A stretch of DNA of 64,000 bases from Methylophaga sp. 42_25_T18 (GTDB lineage Bacteria; Pseudomonadota; Gammaproteobacteria; Nitrosococcales; Methylophagaceae): the NCBI GenBank assembly GCA_002163085.1, contig MAAJ01000013.1, forward strand, positions 1 through 64,000, given 5' to 3'. The position numbers and the translations under genes are program-made. The notes beneath the pieces were generated by a model. It saw only the letters and a program-made list of their open reading frames with translations. It was not told the origin of the DNA and searched no databases. This document shows, in pieces, positions 19,093 through 28,451 of this stretch; within the stretch, counting starts at the first letter, position 1; each line of letters starts with the position of its first letter.

Positions 19093-19398
19093 TGAATTAA
19101 TCCGGTCTTCTTATATTTTATATCGTTGTAGAGAGCATAACATTCGTTATTGTGATGCCATTAAAACACTAAATATATAGCAGTTTATTTATGCGCATGG
19201 GATTCTACCAAAGAATATCAGTCTAAAGATATTTAATTATAAGAATGAAATTTGACAGCTACTCTAAAAAACATAACTATTGTGGTCGTAGCGTACGATA
19301 TACAAGGAACGTCGGGTACATTAGTGGTATTAGTATAGTGCTTAAAATGATTTCGACAGTGTGTAAATGTTCATATGAGATAAGATTTATTTATACCT
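19093..19398. other. Intergenic region between trpG and the TPS locus
   Basis: This 306-bp AT-rich stretch separates divergent trpG and tpsB, and should hold promoters for both. No gene or tRNA is seen. The only sequence with a resemblance to a known site is the Crp-like dyad at 19360-19375, listed separately. Confidence 0.5.
19360..19375 (+). promoter_or_regulatory. Possible Crp/Vfr-type site upstream of tpsB
   Basis: TGTGT-AAATGT-TCATA matches the TGTGA-N6-TCACA consensus at 8 of 10 positions. It is 24 bp before the tpsB start, close to where a core promoter or repressing site would be. A match this good is expected by chance about once in a few kilobases, so this is only a candidate. Confidence 0.25.
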
Positions 19399-20985
19399 AT
19401 GGCTTTATCTAAATTAGGAAAAATATGTGGCTCTTGCCTAACATTAATTGGGATATTCTTTTTTTCCCTAAGCCTTGCTGACGCCGCTACTCCTCAAGTT
19501 GAGTTTGATGTTTCCACCTTTGCTATTGAAGGTGACAATCGATTAGATGCTAAAACTACAGATACTGTCCTGGCTGATTTTTTAGGTCACCATCAAGGTT
19601 TGGAAAAACTTTTAGCTGCTGCAAAAGCGTTAGAAGAGGCTCATGCTAAACAAGGCTATGCTTTTCACAGAGTTCAATTACCCCCTCAGACGATGAATAA
19701 AGGTGTTATTCGGTTAAATGTCATCGCATTTAAGTTGGGTGAAGCCAGAATCACAGGCAGTGAATACTTCTCTGATGAGCACATCTTACAAAGCCTGCCA
19801 TCCCTGAAACCTCAAGCTAGATTGAATACTCATGAAATTGCACGTGAGTTGTTATTGGCTAACCGTCATCCTTCACGTGAACATATTATAAATATCAAAA
19901 AGGGACAGGCAGAAGATACGGTCGATGCCGAGGTGAAAATTAAAGATAGCCGACCTTACTTTGGCTTTGTTGGCATTAATAATATTGGTACAGAACAAAC
20001 AGGCAGAGTTAGGCTTACTGGCGGTGGTCAACATACCAACTTATTTGGTAAGGATGACGTTTTTACTGCTAGCTATACGACGTCACAGAAATACCCAGAA
20101 GACGTTAAACAATACGGGCTAAGTTATTCAATACCTATTTATAAACTGGCAAGCCAAGTCAGCATGTTTTATTCATCTTCGGATGTGGACAGCGGCACAA
20201 TAAACTCACTAGATATTAGCGGTGCAGGTCAGTTCCTCGGTTTTAATGTTAATCATATCTTGTTAAGTCGCGGTAATTACTCGCATGAAGTAAACGTAGG
20301 ATTGATGGATAAATTATTTACCAATGATGCCTTGTTTTCAGGCATCAATTTATCCTCGGATGTAAGAAGTCGGCCTCTGTTTCTATCTTATGTGGGGCAT
20401 TACAAAACAGATGTCATACAAACGGGCATGTCAGCGTCATTCAACATTAATACCGGTGCGGGTGGTAAAAACAGTGATGATGAATATGCCGCAAACCGTA
20501 TAGAGGCAGACACAAACTGGCAGCGCTGGAATGTTAGTGCTTATGTTAATTATTTCTTATCCAATGATTGGTTGCTTAGAGGCCTTGTTGATGCGCAACT
20601 GACTAATGATGCACTTATTCCTGGTGAGCAATTCGGTCTTGGTGGCATGAACTCTGTTCGAGGCTTTGAAGAGCGATCAGTAGCCAGTGATAGTGGTGCC
20701 CGACTGAGTGCTGAGCTATGGACGCCACCAATAAAATCATTGAAAGACCTGCGTCTTCTTGGCTTTATTGATTATGGCTATATGGATAGAGAAGCGGTGC
20801 AGCCTGGAGAAGAAAATAGCGATAGTATAATGAGCGTAGGTGTAGGTGCTCGCTGGAATTGGGAGAAACACATTAACCTAGCGCTTGATTATGGTTATGT
20901 TATTAATGAAGCTGAACATCTTCGAGATACGACGGCTGATTATGGCAATGCCAAAGTTCATATAAATCTTTTATTAAGGTTTTAA
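19399..20985 (+). CDS. Two-partner secretion transporter TpsB (ShlB/FhaC/HecB family)
   Basis: The product is 528 residues. A signal peptide (about 1-29) is followed by a POTRA_2 region (FDVSTFAIEGDNRLDA to about 110), a second POTRA (LGEARITGSEYFSDEHILQS), and a 16-strand outer-membrane barrel ending in aromatic HINLLLRF. The conserved L6 loop motif reads GLGGMNSVRGFEERS, with the VRGY/F core intact. It exports the large exoprotein encoded downstream across the outer membrane. It is first of three genes in one direction (tpsB-fecR-tpsA; next gap 3 bp). The ribosome site is weak. Confidence 0.93.
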   Translation: MALSKLGKICGSCLTLIGIFFFSLSLADAATPQVEFDVSTFAIEGDNRLDAKTTDTVLADFLGHHQGLEKLLAAAKALEEAHAKQGYAFHRVQLPPQTMNKGVIRLNVIAFKLGEARITGSEYFSDEHILQSLPSLKPQARLNTHEIARELLLANRHPSREHIINIKKGQAEDTVDAEVKIKDSRPYFGFVGINNIGTEQTGRVRLTGGGQHTNLFGKDDVFTASYTTSQKYPEDVKQYGLSYSIPIYKLASQVSMFYSSSDVDSGTINSLDISGAGQFLGFNVNHILLSRGNYSHEVNVGLMDKLFTNDALFSGINLSSDVRSRPLFLSYVGHYKTDVIQTGMSASFNINTGAGGKNSDDEYAANRIEADTNWQRWNVSAYVNYFLSNDWLLRGLVDAQLTNDALIPGEQFGLGGMNSVRGFEERSVASDSGARLSAELWTPPIKSLKDLRLLGFIDYGYMDREAVQPGEENSDSIMSVGVGARWNWEKHINLALDYGYVINEAEHLRDTTADYGNAKVHINLLLRF

Positions 20986-20988
20986 ATT

Positions 20989-22383
20989 ATGAAACGGTTA
21001 TTACTGGTTTTAATATTGAGTTTAGTGATAACGCCCCAACTTTTTGCTCAAACTCAAATTGGTAAAGCAGTATTTGCACGCGGAATAACAACTGCCGAAA
21101 CAGGTGGTGGTGATGTACGGGTTTTAGGTGCCGAGGCAGCTATTTTTGAAGGCGATATGTTGACCACCGGTGAGAAAAGTTTTGTGGTTATTGAATTCGA
21201 CGATGGCACTCGAATGAGTTTACGGCCTAACACCATTTTTCATTTAGAAAAATTTAAACAAGCAGAAAATCAAGCAGAGGTCAGACTTCATTCGGGTGGT
21301 CTTCGTGCAAGTACAGGCAGTATAAGCAAACTCAATCCGGAAGGTTTTAAACTACATGCACGCAATACGACGACAATAGTACGCGACGCTGATTTCGACG
21401 TACGTCTATGCCAAGAAGAATGTGAACAAGAAGCCGAAAACTATCAAGTTCAGCAAAAACCTTCAGCTTTTGTCGTTGGACGTGTGGCCGAAATAAAAGG
21501 CACGCTGACAATCACCAGCAACACACAGTATTCAAGGTTGGCGGTTAAGGGGGCACCTCTATACCAAGGAGATACGCTTTTATCAGGAAAAGATGCTTAT
21601 GCCGTCTTAGCTTTTCGAGATAAAGGTCGGATCACTATTCAGGCTGAAACTACGTTTAAAATTGATACTTTGCAGTTTGAGCAAACTTCTGGTGGGCAAG
21701 ATAAAGCTCTGTTTGATTTGATTCAGGGTGGCTTACGCGCCTTAACAGGCCTAATAGGCGAAGAGAACAAAGAAGCCTACCAAGTGAATACACCAGTAGC
21801 GACTATTGGGATTAGAGGCACAGGCTTTGATCTGGTTTGTGTTGGTAATTGTGTGGCGCCAGGAAGTAAAGAAATCAGTGATACAGCAATACTGGCCATG
21901 GGTGATGGTTTGTTTGCCAGTGTATGGGAAGGTGCAATTTCTATTAAAACCGATGTTGGTGAGGTAGTATTAACTAAAGGAAGTGTGGTGATCGTGCCAG
22001 ATAAAGGTAGTAAACCTAAAGCCTTACCTGAGACGCCCCCATTTATCGATGATAACCCTGCGCCACGGCCTGACAAAGTGTTGATTAATCACGAAAACCT
22101 GTTTTCCAGCTATCCAATTAAGACATATCGTTTTGGATTATTCTTTGCCGTTTATAAAGGTCATTTGACGACCACAGAAACAGACAAGAAATATCTAGAC
22201 CTAGGGATAGAAGAAGCTTCTCGTTATGATGTAGATAAAGATGGAAATTTGCTTAGATTAGATCGCATACCGCCTTTATTAAGAAATGACCCATATTTTA
22301 AATCTATAGATGAGTCATTTTGGGAGAACTACGATTTTCTTGACGAAAATTTTGATGACTATTTCGAGTGTACCATTCTATAA
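20989..22383 (+). CDS. Secreted protein with two FecR domains
   Basis: The product is 464 residues with a signal peptide (about 1-20). Two FecR-type beta-rich repeats can be seen: residues about 30-135 (GDMLTTGEKSFVVIEFDDGT, LHSGGLRASTG) and about 165-285 (GDTLLSGKDAYAVLAFRDKG, LIQGGLRALTG, then TPVATIGIRGTGFDLVC). Two cysteine pairs (C..C near 130 and 275) may form disulfides. The last 100 residues have no recognised fold. Such FecR proteins are periplasmic and commonly sit beside TPS exoproteins and CHASE2 cyclases. It is 3 bp after tpsB. Its role is unknown; it may be a chaperone or cell-wall-binding sensor. Confidence 0.82.
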   Translation: MKRLLLVLILSLVITPQLFAQTQIGKAVFARGITTAETGGGDVRVLGAEAAIFEGDMLTTGEKSFVVIEFDDGTRMSLRPNTIFHLEKFKQAENQAEVRLHSGGLRASTGSISKLNPEGFKLHARNTTTIVRDADFDVRLCQEECEQEAENYQVQQKPSAFVVGRVAEIKGTLTITSNTQYSRLAVKGAPLYQGDTLLSGKDAYAVLAFRDKGRITIQAETTFKIDTLQFEQTSGGQDKALFDLIQGGLRALTGLIGEENKEAYQVNTPVATIGIRGTGFDLVCVGNCVAPGSKEISDTAILAMGDGLFASVWEGAISIKTDVGEVVLTKGSVVIVPDKGSKPKALPETPPFIDDNPAPRPDKVLINHENLFSSYPIKTYRFGLFFAVYKGHLTTTETDKKYLDLGIEEASRYDVDKDGNLLRLDRIPPLLRNDPYFKSIDESFWENYDFLDENFDDYFECTIL

Positions 22384-22444
22384 GATCAAGGCGTATAGTA
22401 AGTAAAACAGAACAGAATATTTAGTTCTTGAGATAGGTGAGTGT

Positions 22445-25102
22445 ATGAGTAAGACAATCATCTTAATAAGCTGGATATTACTTTCGACAATTAGCGTTGT
22501 TGTACAACGATCTCACGCCAATCCACAGGGCGCTGAAGTCGTTCATGGTCAAGTCGAAATTTCATCCCCATCAGCAAATGTACTGAGTATTACCAATTCG
22601 CCAGGTGCGGTCATAAACTGGCAATCCTTTGGTATCTCGCCTAACGAAATCACTCAATTTATTCAGCAAGGCAGCCACAGTGCCATATTAAATAGAGTAA
22701 TCGGCCAAGACCCTTCTCAGATAATGGGCCAACTACTTTCTAATGGCAAAGTCTTCCTCATTAATCCTAATGGCATTGTGTTTGGCCCGAACTCGGTGGT
22801 TGATACAGCTGGATTAATTGCATCTAGTTTAAACCTTACCGATCAAGATTTTTTGAACGGCAATATGCAGTTCGATGGTAGTGCACAAAATGGCGCGATT
22901 CAAAGTCAGGGCTATATTAAAGCGGGATTAAATGGGGATGTTTACCTCATAGCACCCAATATAGAAAACAGCGGGATTATTGAAACTCAAGGCGGGCAGA
23001 TTATTTTAGCTGCAGGTGAAAAGTTAACCTTAGCCAGTTTTGATACTGAAAATATTGTCTTTGAAGTTCAAGCATCAACAAATGAAGTCACTAACCTGGG
23101 CAACATGATTACCTATGGCGGTGCTGCAAGTATTTTTGCAGGAACCATTACTCACTCGGGCTCTATTAATGCCGATAGTGTGTCTGTTGATAGCCAAGGA
23201 CAGATTGTTTTAGCAGCTACACATGATATTACGGTTGAGGTTGGGGCCACTATTACTGCAAGTGGTAGTAATGGTGGCAATATCCAAATTGAAAGTGAGA
23301 TAGGTACAACCTGGGTTTCAGGCACGGTTCAAGCGACTGGAAGCAGTGATGCAGGTGGAAAGGTTGAAATATTAGGGGAATACGTAGGGATAATTAATAA
23401 CGCTTCAATTGATGCCTCAGGCGAAACGGGAGGTGGTGAAGTGCTGATTGGCGGTGACTATCTTGGTGGCAATGATGACGTTAAGAATGCTAAAGGAACG
23501 TATGTAGCAGAGTCAGTAGAAATTAAGGCTGATGCAATTACTAACGGTGATGGCGGCAAAGTGATTGTTTGGTCAGATGAAGCAACACGTATGTATGGTC
23601 AAATCTTTGCCCGAGGTGGAGCAGAAGGTGGCGATGGTGGCTTTATTGAAACATCAGGAGGTTATTTAGACTTAGGTGAATACGTACCTGATGCTACTTC
23701 ACCATTGGGCTTGGGAGGTGAGTGGCTCATTGATCCATTTAACTTAACCATACAAGCAGCAGGACCCGATACCAATGTTGATCCGAGTCCTAATTTCACA
23801 GCGAATGCTACTGGTGCAATAGTAACAACAGGTTCAATACAAAATGCACTTAATGTTGGCACAAGTGTGACGATTGCAACCAATGGTGGAGGGGCAGAAC
23901 CGGGCACTATTACTATCAATGATGATATTGCAAAAACGGGTGGGGGTAATGCAACACTCAGTTTTAATGCCGATTCGCAAATAATTAGAACTACGGCAAC
24001 GAATACGGATGAAACACTTAATATCACCTCAACGGTTGGTCAGCTCAACTTAGCATTTAATGCCGCGACGGTTTTCACAGGCAGTGGAACGGGTACGTTA
24101 ACGCTTAACCTAGATGCCAATGGTGGTGTAATTACATTTCCTACTTTGACTACAAATAATGTAAATGCAACTATTTCAGGGGCAACAACAACGGGTACTT
24201 TAACGACAACCTCAGCTGATGGAACACATGTTGTTACTTTTAATGATAATTTAGCAGCAACGGATATCTTCATAAATGGTGTTAGTACTTTAGACCTTAA
24301 TGGCGTGGCGAGTACGACTAATAACTTGACCGCTTCTGGACGGTTGGGTGGTACAGGCAAGCTCACAGTTTCTACACTAATGAATACTAGCAGCGGAGCC
24401 AGTGGATTTCCCTACTTGCTTGATAGCATCACACTTGAAACGCCAGTGGGTGCAACAACTAATATAGCAACGGACTTCTCAATGTATGACACCAGTGTTT
24501 GGAATAATTCTGGAACTATTAATTGGACTAAAAGTACCGGTAATCCAAGGATTTATATTTATCAAACGGCAGTCTTTAATAACTTAGCTAATGGTGTTTT
24601 TAACGATAGCACTAGTTCTGCCGCGCTTGCTGCAATTTCGGGTCACAATACGGCACAATTTAATAATATTGGTACATACAATAAAACAGGAACCTCTCGA
24701 AATATTATTCAAGGACCAACATTTGTTAATACGGGAGTAGTTAATGTAAGTGCGGGTGATTTTGAAATATACCCTTCAGGTACGCCTCCGGCATCGGATA
24801 CGGGTGCCTATATAGCTACAGGTACAGCTACATTAGATTTTAGAGGGCCTAGAACTTTTACAGCAACTACAAGCATTTCCTCTGCGACTTCGGTAAGTTT
24901 TGTTCCTGGAGCAGCGACTTATCAATTCCTAAGTGGATCTAGTTTGTCGACACCTGATTTAACTATCGGAGCGGGTAATGTGATTTTTGATGCAGGCTCT
25001 ACATTAAGCCTCTCAAACTCGCTAACCACCAATGGTGGCAACATTACCATAAAATACGTCGAATTTTACCTTGCCTACCTCTATCACTATTGGCACAGGT
25101 AG
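22445..25102 (+). CDS. TPS exoprotein TpsA, N-terminal part (frameshifted)
   Basis: The frame gives 885 residues before a stop. A signal peptide ends near SHANPQGAEVV. The haemagglutination-activity (TPS) domain follows, with AVINWQSFGI and VFLINPNGIVFGPNSVVDTAGL, the features that TpsB recognises. Then come long Gly/Asn/Thr-rich beta-helix repeats. The last 10 or so residues (KYVEFYLAYLYHYWHR) no longer look like the repeat, because the true frame continues at 25053. Removing one A from the AAAA run at 25051-25054 joins both parts into about 1,258 residues. Secreted by the TpsB at 19399; likely an adhesin or contact protein. Confidence 0.85.
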   Translation: MSKTIILISWILLSTISVVVQRSHANPQGAEVVHGQVEISSPSANVLSITNSPGAVINWQSFGISPNEITQFIQQGSHSAILNRVIGQDPSQIMGQLLSNGKVFLINPNGIVFGPNSVVDTAGLIASSLNLTDQDFLNGNMQFDGSAQNGAIQSQGYIKAGLNGDVYLIAPNIENSGIIETQGGQIILAAGEKLTLASFDTENIVFEVQASTNEVTNLGNMITYGGAASIFAGTITHSGSINADSVSVDSQGQIVLAATHDITVEVGATITASGSNGGNIQIESEIGTTWVSGTVQATGSSDAGGKVEILGEYVGIINNASIDASGETGGGEVLIGGDYLGGNDDVKNAKGTYVAESVEIKADAITNGDGGKVIVWSDEATRMYGQIFARGGAEGGDGGFIETSGGYLDLGEYVPDATSPLGLGGEWLIDPFNLTIQAAGPDTNVDPSPNFTANATGAIVTTGSIQNALNVGTSVTIATNGGGAEPGTITINDDIAKTGGGNATLSFNADSQIIRTTATNTDETLNITSTVGQLNLAFNAATVFTGSGTGTLTLNLDANGGVITFPTLTTNNVNATISGATTTGTLTTTSADGTHVVTFNDNLAATDIFINGVSTLDLNGVASTTNNLTASGRLGGTGKLTVSTLMNTSSGASGFPYLLDSITLETPVGATTNIATDFSMYDTSVWNNSGTINWTKSTGNPRIYIYQTAVFNNLANGVFNDSTSSAALAAISGHNTAQFNNIGTYNKTGTSRNIIQGPTFVNTGVVNVSAGDFEIYPSGTPPASDTGAYIATGTATLDFRGPRTFTATTSISSATSVSFVPGAATYQFLSGSSLSTPDLTIGAGNVIFDAGSTLSLSNSLTTNGGNITIKYVEFYLAYLYHYWHR

Positions 25103-26222
25103 TGTGGTTTTAAATTCAGGAGTAACCACTCCAACCGTATCAAATCTCACCATGACGGGCTCATCATTGCAGGGTACGGATGATCTAACCGTAAGTAACC
25201 TCTTTAGCTGGTCTGGCGGGACGGTTGATACTGACATTAACCTCAATGGCACAACTAATATTACCGGTAATGTACGTATTGATACGATATTGACCAATTC
25301 GGGCACGATGAATATTGGTGCTGATTATTCATCAGACGATGGTAGTTTGATTAATAACTCTACGGTGAATTGGACTGCGGGGGATATCATCGAGTTAGGT
25401 AGTGCAGCATCAATCACTAATAATGGCACGTTCAATATTAGCGGCAACAATGCAAATGGAATCAATTTTACTAATACTGGAACGCTCAGCAAAACTGCAG
25501 GAGCCGGTACAACATCTTTTACGGGTAGCTTCGCAAATTCCGGCACGGTCAATGCCAACAATGGTTTGCTTGTGTTTAATGGTTATAGCCAAACAGCTGG
25601 CTTAACGAAACTTGCTGGAGGTAATATTGATGGTACGGGTGGTACTACAAACTTTAATGGCGGCACACTGGCAGGCGTTGGTACATATGCAGCGACCGAC
25701 CTTAACATTAATAATGGTGCTACCTTAGCGCCTGGTGGCTCACCGGGTACCTTGAATATTACAGGTAACCTGAACCTAGGCTCTACATCGACAACACTAA
25801 TCGAGTTAGGTGGCACGAACCAAGGCGTTGATTATGACTTTATCAATGTAACAGGTAATGTGGTGTTGGATGGCACGTTAAATGTTTCATTGTTTGGTGG
25901 ATTCACAGGCACTACGGGAAATCAGTTCGACATAATTCGAAGTGGAACAAGTTCCATGACAGGTAGTTTTGCAACAAGTAATTTTCCGACAGGATACAGC
26001 TTTGGTTCAAGCATATTCAGCCCGGGTTCTGTACTTGATTACCGCTTAGAAATATTAGGCATTACACCCTCTGGAACGTCATCAGGGACGGTTCCTAGTG
26101 CCTCGGTTGATGAGGTGTTAGTTTTAGAAGAAAATTACGATAATCTAAATATCGATGACATTATATTTCCACCTGATGAGTCGGAAGAAGAGTATGACGA
26201 TCAAGTTCAGATCTGTACTTAA
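25053..26222 (+). pseudogene. TPS exoprotein TpsA, C-terminal part in shifted frame
   Basis: This frame has no start codon or ribosome site of its own (first possible start TTG at 25071) and continues the same beta-helix sequence as the upstream part: SITIGTGSVVLNSGVTTPTV, NSGTVNANNGLLVFNG, LNINNGATLAPGGSPGTL. The final 40 residues are acidic (FPPDESEEEYDDQ). A single extra A at 25051-25054 accounts for the break. It is either an assembly or sequencing error, a recent null mutation, or a phase-variable or recoded site. The stop is 3 bp from the end of the convergent adenylate cyclase gene. Confidence 0.8.
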
Positions 26223-26225
26223 CAC

Positions 26226-28439
26226 TCATTTCATCTGATGAGTAAAGACACCATCCCAGTCAGATGCCGGAGGAGCGATAAGGTACTGATCAATGCGTGC
26301 GATATAGAGTTTAAAGAGTTGTTTATCTGGGTCTAAATCAGACAATGCAATAAACGCGGTTTTTGCTTGATGCCAATTTTGTTGGTGATAGTCTGCTAAT
26401 GCTTTTTCTAACTGTGCAATTAAGTCCAGATCATAATTTGTTAGGGAGCTAATAAGGCCAAGAGGTTCATAGATAGAAACGGGTTCATGTTTGCCTTTTA
26501 CTCGAACGCGGTCGAGCTCTAAATAGGCAATATCAGGTGTTGATGTTTTAGTGTATTCACTGGCAATAATCTGCACATTATATTGTTTGGTTAAGCCTTC
26601 TAATCTTGATGCAAGATTTACGGCATCTCCCATAACGGTATAGGCCATACGAAACTCTGATCCCATATTACCTACATTCATTGTGCCCGTATTAAGACCT
26701 ATGCCCATAGTAATTTCGGGCCAGTTTTTTGCTTTAAATTTTTCATTGATCTGTTTAATTACGGGAGTGAAAGACAAAGCAGCATGAATAGCATTATTGG
26801 CATGGCGTTTATCGTTGACTGGCGCTCCCCAAAAAGCCATCACCGCATCACCGATATATTTATCAATAGTGCCTTTATGATCATGAATGGTATGAGTAAC
26901 GGGCGTGAGGATTTCGTTAATCAGCTCGCATAAGGATTCGGGTGACATGTTTTCAGAAATACTGGTGAAACCACGTATATCTGAGAACAGAACGGTCATT
27001 TCCTTACTTTCGCCTTTCAAGTTATATTCATGTTCTGATTGACTCATTTCATCAACCAGTTCGCTTGGAATATATTGACCAAATATTTTGCTGAGTTTAT
27101 TTTTCTTTTTAGTCTCTAGAAAGTACCCAAAATAAATTTGAATAGAAAATAAAAGGAATAATAAAAAAAGCGGTGTGGCTAATATGGTATCGATGTTTAG
27201 CGTTTGCCAAAAATAGAGATTGATATAGATCATTACGACGATAAGAAAAGTGAAAATTACTGCAGACTGAACTGATGATAACTTGGGGTACAAGAACATA
27301 ACCAGCGCTGCTAAGACAAACAATTCAAGAAATTCAGCACCCAGCATATAACTGGGTTTTGATTTGAATCTGTTATCCAACATGCCACTTAAAATATTGG
27401 CATGTACCTCAACGCCAGGGAATATATTTTGAACCGGCGTGGTACGGAGATCGAGTAATCCGGCAGCCGTAGTGCCAACTAAGACAATTTTTCCGTTTAG
27501 ATCATCAACAGCAATGGCTCCATTAAGTACATCTGTAGCTGAAATATAGGTGAAGCTCCCTTGTTGGCCTCGATAGGGCACTAAAGCAACGGCACGTTTA
27601 TCGACGGGAATAGATAGGGAGCCGACATCAATCGTTTCAAGGTGTGATTGGCCAGCATAACCTTCGCCATAGTTGAATTGGATATAAGGCGCATTCATAA
27701 CTTTGCGATACATGGCTAATGCTAGGGTTTCATATAGTTGATTTTCATAATTCATCAGCATGGGTAGGCGACGGTAGCTGCCATCAGCATCAACGGTTTC
27801 GTTGTTAAAATAACCGCCGAAATCAGTAGCTTGTTGTAGGACTTTTAGATTGGCACCAAAACCTTTGGCTGCAATAAGATCATCGTAATTAGGTGTTGAA
27901 AGTGATTTTACTGGTTTTGGTAAGCTGCTACTTGGATTAATATTACTGATAGCTGAATTAAAATAGTAACCCAGCACCACATCCCGATTTTTCAGACTAT
28001 GGGCAAATAATTCATCAAACGCTAACTGCGGTCTAAGCTGGTCGACCACGGTATTAAATTGAGAATTTTCACTTAACAATCGTTGTTGTAAGCTTTCTAA
28101 CAGTTGCAAGCCTGAACTGGTATCAGGTTCAGCGAAAACAATGTCAAAGCCCAAAACGTCTATTTGATAATAATCAAATAAAATATCGACTAAGAAACTA
28201 AGTTTATCTCGTGACCAAGGCCAACGGCCTTCTTGGGCTAAACTTTTCTCATCAATATCGATAATCACAATGCGGGGATCAACCGTTGCAGGTGTTGTTG
28301 CTGACAACCTTAAGTCATAGACAAGGTTCTCAACTTTATTCAGTAGCGGGATTTCAATTTGTCCTATCGTATGTAAAAGGAAAAAGATCGTTACGATTAG
28401 GCAAATTAAGCTGCGGCTGAAATAGGTAGACATAAACAT
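26226..28439 (-). CDS. CHASE2-domain class III adenylate cyclase
   Basis: The product is 737 residues. One N-terminal membrane span is followed by a CHASE2 sensory domain outside the cytoplasm (about 35-340), three membrane spans (about 355-440) and a class III cyclase domain (about 460-650). Metal-binding Asp residues are in VLFSDIRGFTS and KYIGDAVMAFWGAP, the transition-state Asn/Arg in AVNLASRLEGL, and the Lys and Asp positions that favour ATP are present. It should make cAMP in response to an unknown periplasmic signal. It is convergent with tpsA (3 bp) and is the last gene of a minus-strand unit with the HD-GYP and cAMP phosphodiesterase genes. Confidence 0.92.
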   Translation of the reverse strand: MFMSTYFSRSLICLIVTIFFLLHTIGQIEIPLLNKVENLVYDLRLSATTPATVDPRIVIIDIDEKSLAQEGRWPWSRDKLSFLVDILFDYYQIDVLGFDIVFAEPDTSSGLQLLESLQQRLLSENSQFNTVVDQLRPQLAFDELFAHSLKNRDVVLGYYFNSAISNINPSSSLPKPVKSLSTPNYDDLIAAKGFGANLKVLQQATDFGGYFNNETVDADGSYRRLPMLMNYENQLYETLALAMYRKVMNAPYIQFNYGEGYAGQSHLETIDVGSLSIPVDKRAVALVPYRGQQGSFTYISATDVLNGAIAVDDLNGKIVLVGTTAAGLLDLRTTPVQNIFPGVEVHANILSGMLDNRFKSKPSYMLGAEFLELFVLAALVMFLYPKLSSVQSAVIFTFLIVVMIYINLYFWQTLNIDTILATPLFLLFLLFSIQIYFGYFLETKKKNKLSKIFGQYIPSELVDEMSQSEHEYNLKGESKEMTVLFSDIRGFTSISENMSPESLCELINEILTPVTHTIHDHKGTIDKYIGDAVMAFWGAPVNDKRHANNAIHAALSFTPVIKQINEKFKAKNWPEITMGIGLNTGTMNVGNMGSEFRMAYTVMGDAVNLASRLEGLTKQYNVQIIASEYTKTSTPDIAYLELDRVRVKGKHEPVSIYEPLGLISSLTNYDLDLIAQLEKALADYHQQNWHQAKTAFIALSDLDPDKQLFKLYIARIDQYLIAPPASDWDGVFTHQMK

Positions 28440-28451
28440 TTAGAGTGTAAA

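Noticed and set aside
23662..25816. Long antisense frames inside the exoprotein gene
   Set aside because: Gly/Thr/Asn-rich repeats give stop-poor antisense frames; the antisense products are Val/Pro-rich without any family features.
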